Shown one piece after another: positions 1 through 5,004 of a DNA stretch of 5,004 bases. The notes under the pieces were generated by a model that worked only from the letters and a program-made list of their open reading frames with translations, searched no databases and was not told the origin of the DNA. Position numbers and translations under genes: made by a program. Position 1 is the stretch's first letter, and each line of letters begins with the position of its first letter. Origin of the DNA: Streptococcus oralis (GTDB lineage Bacteria; Bacillota; Bacilli; Lactobacillales; Streptococcaceae); contig CALHBZ010000013.1 in assembly GCA_937930605.1 (NCBI GenBank), forward strand, positions 1 through 5,004, read 5' to 3'.

Positions 1-2828
1 CCTGCTCGGTTGAAATCGAAGTGGACGTTGATGGTGTCAAGGAACCTTGGCTCCTCATGTTCAAGAACGAAACCCACAATCACCCAACGGAGATTGAGCC
101 ATTTGGTGGAGCGGCTACTTGTATTGGTGGTGCCATTCGTGACCCATTATCAGGCCGTTCCTACGTTTACCAAGCCATGCGTATTTCGGGTGCTGGTGAT
201 ATTACAGCACCGATTTCAGCGACTCGCGCTGGGAAATTGCCACAACAAGTCATTTCTAAAACAGCTGCTCACGGTTATTCTTCTTACGGGAATCAGATTG
301 GGCTTGCGACGACCTACGTCCGTGAATACTTCCACCCAGGCTTTGTAGCCAAACGCATGGAGTTGGGCGCTGTTGTCGGTGCGGCTCCCAAGGGCAACGT
401 TGTCCGTGAAAAACCTGAAGCGGGCGATGTGATCATCCTTCTCGGTGGCAAGACTGGACGTGATGGTGTCGGTGGTGCGACAGGATCTTCTAAGGTTCAA
501 ACAGTGGAGTCTGTGGAGACTGCTGGAGCTGAGGTTCAAAAAGGGAATGCCATCGAGGAACGCAAGATTCAGCGCCTCTTCCGTAATGGCGATGTCACTC
601 GTCTTATCAAGAAATCCAACGACTTTGGTGCGGGTGGTGTCTGTGTGGCCATCGGTGAATTGGCAGACGGTCTTGAAATCGACCTCAATAAGGTTCCTCT
701 TAAATACCAAGGCTTGAATGGTACCGAAATTGCCATCTCTGAATCTCAAGAACGGATGGCGGTCGTGGTGCGTCCTGAGGACGTAGATGCCTTCGTTGCA
801 GAATGCAATAAAGAAAATATTGACGCGGTTGTTGTGGCAACAGTAACTGAAAAAACAAATCTAGTCATGCACTGGAATGGTGAAACGATTGTTGACTTGG
901 AACGCTGTTTCCTTGATACCAACGGTGTGCGTGTCGTTGTCGATGCCAAGGTGGTGGACAAGGATGTCAAACTCCCAGAAGAACGCACAACAAGTACTAA
1001 CACACTTGAAGAAGATACCCTTGCGGTTCTGTCTGATTTGAACCATGCAAGTCAAAAAGGCTTGCAGACCATCTTTGACTGCTCGGTCGGTCGTTCAACG
1101 GTCAATCACCCACTTGGTGGTCGCTACCAACTCACACCAACTGAGGCATCTGTGCAGAAATTGCCAGTTCAACACGGTGTGACTCACACTGCGTCTGTCA
1201 TGGCCCAAGGATTCAATCCATATGTGGCAGAATGGTCTCCATACCATGGCGCTGCTTATGCAGTTATCGAAGCAACCGCTCGTTTGGTGGCTGCTGGTGC
1301 CAACTGGTCCAAGGCTCGTTTCTCTTATCAAGAATACTTCGAGCGGATGGACAAACAAGCTGAGCGTTTTGGTCAGCCAGTAGCAGCTCTTCTAGGTTCT
1401 ATCGAAGCACAAATTCAGCTTGGCTTGCCATCTATCGGTGGTAAGGACTCTATGTCTGGTACCTTTGAAGAATTGACGGTGCCACCAACCCTGGTTGCTT
1501 TTGGGGTAACGACAGCAGATAGCCGTAAGGTCCTTTCTCCAGAATTTAAGGATGCTGGTGAAAATATCTACTACATCCCAGGTCAAGCTCTTTCTGCTGA
1601 TATCGACTTTGACTTGATTAAGAAGAATTTTGAAACGTTTGAAGGCATCCAAAAAGCTCACAAAGTGACGGCAGCTTCAGCTGTTAAATATGGTGGTGTG
1701 CTTGAAAGTTTGGCCCTTGCTACTTTTGGAAATCATATCGGTGCAGAGGTGACCTTGCCTGAACTTAAAACGGCTTTGACAGCTCAATTGGGCGGATTTA
1801 TCTTCACATCTCCTGAAGAAATCGCTGGAGTGGAGAAAATCGGTCAAACAAGCGCAGACTTTGCTCTCCTTGTCAATGGTGTGAAGCTAGATGGACACAA
1901 GCTTGACAGTGCTTTCCAAGGAAAACTGGAAGAAGTCTACCCAACTGAATTTGCCCAAGCTAAAGAATTGGACGAAGTTTCAGCTGTCGCTTCTGACGCA
2001 GTCATCAAAGCCAAGGAAACTATTGAAAAACCTGTGGTTTACATCCCAGTATTCCCAGGAACCAACTCAGAATATGACTCAGCTAAGGCCTTCGAAAAAG
2101 AAGGTGCAGAGGTCAACTTGGTGCCATTCGTGACCTTGAATGAAGAAGCCATTGTCAAGTCAGTTGAAACCATGGTTGACAACATCGGCAAGGCAAACAT
2201 TCTCTTCTTTGCAGGTGGATTCTCAGCTGCGGACGAGCCAGATGGATCAGCTAAGTTTATCGTCAATATCCTGCTTAATGAAAAAGTGCGTGCAGCTATT
2301 GATAGCTTTATTGCTCGTGGCGGCTTGATTATTGGTATCTGTAATGGATTCCAGGCCTTAGTTAAATCGGGTCTCCTTCCATACGGGAACTTTGAGGATG
2401 CCGCTAGCACTAGCCCAACACTCTTCTACAATGATGCTAACCAACACGTGGCCAAGATGGTTGAAACTCGGATTGCCAATACTAACTCTCCATGGTTGGC
2501 TGGGGTGCAAGTAGGGGATATCCACGCTATTCCTGTTTCGCACGGTGAAGGAAAGTTTGTTGTGACGGCTGAGGAATTTGCGGAGCTCCGTGACAATGGA
2601 CAAATTTTCAGCCAATACGTGGACTTTGACGGAAAACCAAGTATGGATTCCAAGTACAATCCAAATGGTTCAATCAATGCTATCGAGGGAATCACTAGCA
2701 AGAACGGCCAAATCATCGGTAAGATGGGTCACTCAGAACGTTATGAAGACGGTCTCTTCCAAAACATCCCAGGGAATAAAGACCAGCATCTATTCGCGTC
2801 AGCTGTGCGTTATTTCACAGGGAAATAA
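1..2828 (+). CDS. purL: Phosphoribosylformylglycinamidine synthase, large single-chain type (5'-truncated by window edge)
   Basis: FGAM synthase, step 4 of cytosolic purine synthesis: FGAR + ATP + glutamine gives FGAM. The first whole codon is at 3 and the frame is open to the TAA at 2826-2828, giving 941 residues; about 300 are missing if the full protein is near 1,240 residues, the length I recall for streptococci. Visible domains: the first AIRS-like ATP-binding half with THNHPTEIEPFGGA (72-113) and a Gly-rich DVIILLGGKTGRDGVGGATG stretch (426-485); a second AIRS-like half with SIGGKDSMSGTF (about 1432-1467); and a C-terminal class-I glutaminase from about 2030. There, GICNGFQ carries the nucleophile Cys (codon 2340-2342), and GHSER supplies His (2730-2732) and Glu (2736-2738), completing the Cys-His-Glu triad known from E. 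coli PurL. The N-terminal domain lies outside the window. The frame is uninterrupted and every recognisable catalytic motif is intact. purF follows after 12 bases. Confidence 0.97.
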   Translation, partial: CSVEIEVDVDGVKEPWLLMFKNETHNHPTEIEPFGGAATCIGGAIRDPLSGRSYVYQAMRISGAGDITAPISATRAGKLPQQVISKTAAHGYSSYGNQIGLATTYVREYFHPGFVAKRMELGAVVGAAPKGNVVREKPEAGDVIILLGGKTGRDGVGGATGSSKVQTVESVETAGAEVQKGNAIEERKIQRLFRNGDVTRLIKKSNDFGAGGVCVAIGELADGLEIDLNKVPLKYQGLNGTEIAISESQERMAVVVRPEDVDAFVAECNKENIDAVVVATVTEKTNLVMHWNGETIVDLERCFLDTNGVRVVVDAKVVDKDVKLPEERTTSTNTLEEDTLAVLSDLNHASQKGLQTIFDCSVGRSTVNHPLGGRYQLTPTEASVQKLPVQHGVTHTASVMAQGFNPYVAEWSPYHGAAYAVIEATARLVAAGANWSKARFSYQEYFERMDKQAERFGQPVAALLGSIEAQIQLGLPSIGGKDSMSGTFEELTVPPTLVAFGVTTADSRKVLSPEFKDAGENIYYIPGQALSADIDFDLIKKNFETFEGIQKAHKVTAASAVKYGGVLESLALATFGNHIGAEVTLPELKTALTAQLGGFIFTSPEEIAGVEKIGQTSADFALLVNGVKLDGHKLDSAFQGKLEEVYPTEFAQAKELDEVSAVASDAVIKAKETIEKPVVYIPVFPGTNSEYDSAKAFEKEGAEVNLVPFVTLNEEAIVKSVETMVDNIGKANILFFAGGFSAADEPDGSAKFIVNILLNEKVRAAIDSFIARGGLIIGICNGFQALVKSGLLPYGNFEDAASTSPTLFYNDANQHVAKMVETRIANTNSPWLAGVQVGDIHAIPVSHGEGKFVVTAEEFAELRDNGQIFSQYVDFDGKPSMDSKYNPNGSINAIEGITSKNGQIIGKMGHSERYEDGLFQNIPGNKDQHLFASAVRYFTGK

Positions 2829-2832
2829 AAGG
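2827..2832 (+). promoter_or_regulatory. Ribosome binding site of purF
   Basis: AAAAGG lies 8 bases before the ATG at 2841 and overlaps the last two bases of the purL stop codon. It is a modest match to the anti-Shine-Dalgarno sequence, and no other purine-rich block is in range. With only 12 bases between the genes, ribosomes finishing purL could reinitiate on purF; that coupling is an inference from the spacing. Confidence 0.7.
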
Positions 2833-2840
2833 TATAAAAA

Positions 2841-4283
2841 ATGACATACGAAGTAAAATCTCTTAATGAAGAATGTGGCGTTTTTGGTATCTGGGGACAT
2901 CCAGATGCTGCTAAATTGACCTATTTTGGGCTCCACAGTCTTCAGCACCGTGGTCAGGAGGGGGCAGGGATCCTCTCCAATGACCATGGACAATTGAAGC
3001 GCCATCGTGATATGGGGCTTTTATCAGAAGTCTTCAGAGATCCTGCTAATTTGGATAAATTGACAGGGACTGGAGCGATTGGACACGTGCGTTATGCGAC
3101 TGCGGGAGAAGCTTCTGTAGACAATATCCAACCTTTCCTTTTCCGCTTTCATGATATGCAGTTTGGCTTGGCTCATAATGGAAATCTGACCAATGCAGAA
3201 TCTCTCAAGCAAGAATTAGAACAAAGAGGAGCGATTTTCAGCGCGACTTCGGACTCGGAAATCTTGGCTCACTTGATTCGCCGTAGTCACAATCCTAGCT
3301 TGATGGGCAAAATCAAGGAAGCACTTAGTCTTGTCAAAGGTGGCTTTGCTTATATCTTGCTGTTTGAGGACAAGTTGATTGCTGCCCTTGACCCTAATGG
3401 TTTTCGTCCTCTTTCGATCGGAAAAATGGCCAATGGAGCAGTCGTGGTTTCATCTGAAACCTGTGCCTTTGAAGTAATCGGTGCTGAGTGGATTCGCGAT
3501 GTGAAACCAGGCGAGATTGTCATTATTGACGACAATGGTATCCAGTACGATAGTTATACGAATGATACTCAGCTCGCGATTTGCTCTATGGAGTATATCT
3601 ACTTTGCCCGCCCTGACTCCAATATCCATGGTGTCAATGTCCATACAGCTCGGAAACGTATGGGTGCCCAATTAGCGCGTGAATTTAAGCATGAGGCGGA
3701 TATTGTGGTCGGTGTGCCCAATTCTTCACTCAGCGCAGCCATGGGCTTTGCGGAAGAATCCGGTCTGCCAAATGAGATGGGTCTTATCAAGAACCAATAC
3801 ACCCAACGCACCTTTATCCAACCGACTCAAGAGTTGCGAGAGCAAGGTGTGCGGATGAAGCTATCTGCCGTTTCGGGTGTTGTCAAAGGCAAACGTGTGG
3901 TTATGGTGGATGATTCTATTGTTCGTGGGACAACCTCTCGCCGCATCGTTCAGCTCTTGAAGGAAGCAGGGGCGACTGAGGTTCACGTTGCGATTGGTAG
4001 CCCTGCCCTAGCCTATCCATGCTTCTACGGGATTGATATCCAGACGCGTCAGGAGTTGATTGCTGCCAATCATACGGTTGAAGAAACCTGCCAAATCATT
4101 GGTGCGGATAGCCTGACCTATCTTTCTATTGATGGCTTGATTAACTCTATCGGGATTGAAACAGATGCGCCGAATGGTGGTCTCTGTGTCGCGTACTTTG
4201 ACGGTGACTACCCAACTCCTCTCTACGACTATGAAGAAGAATATAGAAGAAGCTTGGGTGACAAGACCAGTTTCTATAAATAG
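2841..4283 (+). CDS. purF: Amidophosphoribosyltransferase (glutamine PRPP amidotransferase)
   Basis: Catalyses the first committed step of purine synthesis: PRPP + glutamine gives 5-phosphoribosylamine. It is complete at 480 residues. The ATG at 2841 is supported by its ribosome binding site and by the 11-residue leader MTYEVKSLNEE before Cys12 (CGVFGIWG), matching the B. subtilis-type propeptide whose removal exposes the catalytic N-terminal Cys. The Ntn-glutaminase half shows QHRGQEGAG (Arg37), GHVRYATAG (81-89), AHNGNLTN (111-118) and SDSE (137-140). The phosphoribosyltransferase half has the PRPP loop VVMVDDSIVRGTTS (353-366, Asp357/Asp358). Cys248, Cys394 and Cys449 align with three 4Fe-4S ligands of B. 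subtilis PurF, but the fourth position is Tyr452, so the cluster may be absent or altered. It sits between purL and purM in one apparent operon. In this family purine nucleotides inhibit the enzyme; no allosteric site was assigned here. Confidence 0.98.
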   Translation: MTYEVKSLNEECGVFGIWGHPDAAKLTYFGLHSLQHRGQEGAGILSNDHGQLKRHRDMGLLSEVFRDPANLDKLTGTGAIGHVRYATAGEASVDNIQPFLFRFHDMQFGLAHNGNLTNAESLKQELEQRGAIFSATSDSEILAHLIRRSHNPSLMGKIKEALSLVKGGFAYILLFEDKLIAALDPNGFRPLSIGKMANGAVVVSSETCAFEVIGAEWIRDVKPGEIVIIDDNGIQYDSYTNDTQLAICSMEYIYFARPDSNIHGVNVHTARKRMGAQLAREFKHEADIVVGVPNSSLSAAMGFAEESGLPNEMGLIKNQYTQRTFIQPTQELREQGVRMKLSAVSGVVKGKRVVMVDDSIVRGTTSRRIVQLLKEAGATEVHVAIGSPALAYPCFYGIDIQTRQELIAANHTVEETCQIIGADSLTYLSIDGLINSIGIETDAPNGGLCVAYFDGDYPTPLYDYEEEYRRSLGDKTSFYK

Positions 4284-4322
4284 GCGGAAGACGATTCTCC
4301 ATTAAAGAAAAGGAATAAACAA
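4284..4322 (+). other. purF-purM intergenic spacer
   Basis: These 39 bases separate the purF stop (TAG, 4281-4283) from the purM start. They contain the purM ribosome binding site and otherwise nothing convincing. The only inverted repeat I see is a four-pair GGAA/TTCC-like match broken by a bulge near 4286-4300, with no T-run after it, so it is not an intrinsic terminator. I see no -35/-10 pair. The spacer is most simply read as part of one transcript. Confidence 0.6.
4308..4314 (+). promoter_or_regulatory. Ribosome binding site of purM
   Basis: AAAAGGA lies 8 bases before the ATG at 4323, the same spacing as for purF but with one more matching base. It fixes the purM start, which also agrees with the family N-terminus [13 protein letters not shown]. 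Confidence 0.8.
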
Positions 4323-5004
4323 ATGACAAATAAAAATGCTTATGCGCAATCGGGTGTGGATGTTGAAGCGGGTTATGAGGTTGTTGAGCGGATCAAAAAG
4401 CACGTGGCTCGTACGGAACGCGCAGGTGTTATGGGAGCTCTTGGTGGTTTCGGTGGCATGTTTGACCTTTCAAAAACAGGTGTCAAAGAACCCGTCTTGA
4501 TCTCAGGGACTGACGGTGTCGGAACCAAGCTCATGTTGGCTATCAAGTACGACAAGCATGATACGATTGGGCAGGACTGTGTGGCTATGTGTGTCAACGA
4601 TATCATCGCTGCAGGTGCGGAGCCCCTCTATTTCCTCGACTATGTAGCGACAGGGAAGAATGAACCAGCCAAGCTAGAACAAGTGGTTGCTGGTGTGGCA
4701 GAAGGCTGTGTGCAGGCTGGTGCTGCCCTCATTGGCGGGGAAACGGCTGAAATGCCCGGAATGTATGGCGAAGATGACTATGACTTGGCTGGTTTTGCGG
4801 TCGGAGTGGCTGAAAAATCTCAAATCATTGATGGCTCAAAAGTGGCAGAAGGGGATGTACTTCTCGGACTTGCCTCAAGTGGGATTCACTCTAATGGTTA
4901 CTCACTCGTTCGTCGTGTCTTTGCCGACTATACAGGTGAGGAAGTTTTACCAGAATTGGAAGGCAAGAAACTCAAGGAAGTTCTTCTTGAGCCGACTCGT
5001 ATCT
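4323..5004 (+). CDS. purM: Phosphoribosylformylglycinamidine cyclo-ligase (AIR synthetase), 3'-truncated by window edge
   Basis: AIR synthetase, step 5 of purine synthesis: ATP-dependent closure of FGAM to aminoimidazole ribotide, in the cytosol. FGAM is the product of PurL, encoded two genes upstream. The frame is open from the ATG at 4323 to the window edge, 227 whole codons; streptococcal PurM is about 340 residues, so roughly the last third is missing. Family motifs appear in order: YAQSGVD near the N-terminus (7-13), GTDGVGTK (62-69), the conserved [18 protein letters not shown] segment (about 94-111), [10 protein letters not shown] (138-147) and [15 protein letters not shown] (185-199). 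The N-terminal half is the subunit-interface/ATP-binding part of the AIRS fold, and the visible C-terminal part begins the second domain. No frameshift or internal stop is seen. In streptococci the next gene is usually purN (GAR transformylase), which would lie just beyond the window. Confidence 0.97.
   Translation, partial: MTNKNAYAQSGVDVEAGYEVVERIKKHVARTERAGVMGALGGFGGMFDLSKTGVKEPVLISGTDGVGTKLMLAIKYDKHDTIGQDCVAMCVNDIIAAGAEPLYFLDYVATGKNEPAKLEQVVAGVAEGCVQAGAALIGGETAEMPGMYGEDDYDLAGFAVGVAEKSQIIDGSKVAEGDVLLGLASSGIHSNGYSLVRRVFADYTGEEVLPELEGKKLKEVLLEPTRI

Noticed and set aside
21..23. GTG codon at 21 as a start for purL
   Set aside because: The frame is open upstream to the window edge and encodes CSVEIE before this codon, and the protein would lack about 300 residues of the family. 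It is an internal valine of a gene cut by the window.
216..749. 177-codon antisense open frame within purL
   Set aside because: It lies wholly opposite conserved purL coding sequence, has no recognisable domain, and is explained by codon bias of the sense strand.
2039..2410. 123-codon antisense open frame opposite the PurL glutaminase domain
   Set aside because: The sense strand encodes strongly conserved glutaminase motifs; the antisense product resembles nothing I know.
4284..4302. Possible hairpin after the purF stop codon
   Set aside because: The stem is about four pairs with a bulge and is not followed by a T-run, so it does not qualify as a terminator or attenuator.
4147..4329. Short minus-strand frame spanning the end of purF and the purF-purM spacer
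   Set aside because: It is mostly antisense to purF, I noted no convincing ribosome binding site or promoter for it, and its product has no family resemblance.
1..5004. Mobile elements, CRISPR, BOX/RUP-type repeats, RNA genes, riboswitch or PurR-type operator
   Set aside because: I saw none by reading the sequence. The window is almost entirely coding, and the operon's regulatory region would lie upstream of it.

Overview
The window is an ordinary stretch of core metabolism: three consecutive genes of de novo purine (IMP) biosynthesis, all on the + strand, in the order purL (3' part) - purF (complete) - purM (5' part). The proteins look like those of a Streptococcus, most likely the mitis/pneumoniae group. 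The reasons are the single-chain large-type PurL with a fused glutaminase domain, a PurF of 480 codons with an 11-residue propeptide, a PurM beginning [24 protein letters not shown]-type ribosome binding sites, and the purL-purF-purM order known from streptococcal pur operons (purC-purL-purF-purM-purN and onward). The genus call is recognition from memory, not a database search; I am less sure of the species group.

Layout. Positions 1-2828 carry the last 941 codons of purL; about 300 N-terminal codons lie off the left edge. A 12-base gap with a ribosome binding site leads to purF at 2841-4283. A 39-base gap with a second ribosome binding site leads to purM, which starts at 4323 and runs off the right edge after 227 complete codons. 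There is no gene-free stretch over 300 bases. I see no tRNA, mobile element, repeat array, CRISPR, promoter or terminator. The close spacing and common strand imply one polycistronic message whose promoter is upstream of the window.

How the genes work together. PurF makes phosphoribosylamine from PRPP and glutamine (the first committed step). PurL converts FGAR to FGAM with glutamine-derived ammonia (step 4). PurM closes the imidazole ring of FGAM to give AIR (step 5). PurL and PurM therefore act back to back and share the same ATP-binding fold; PurL and PurF both use glutamine, through unrelated glutaminase folds.

I did not find an undescribed system. The most noteworthy details are that PurF keeps Cys at three of the four positions that bind the 4Fe-4S cluster in Bacillus subtilis PurF but has Tyr at the fourth, and that this Gram-positive coccus uses fused large-type PurL rather than the separate PurS/PurL/PurQ of bacilli.
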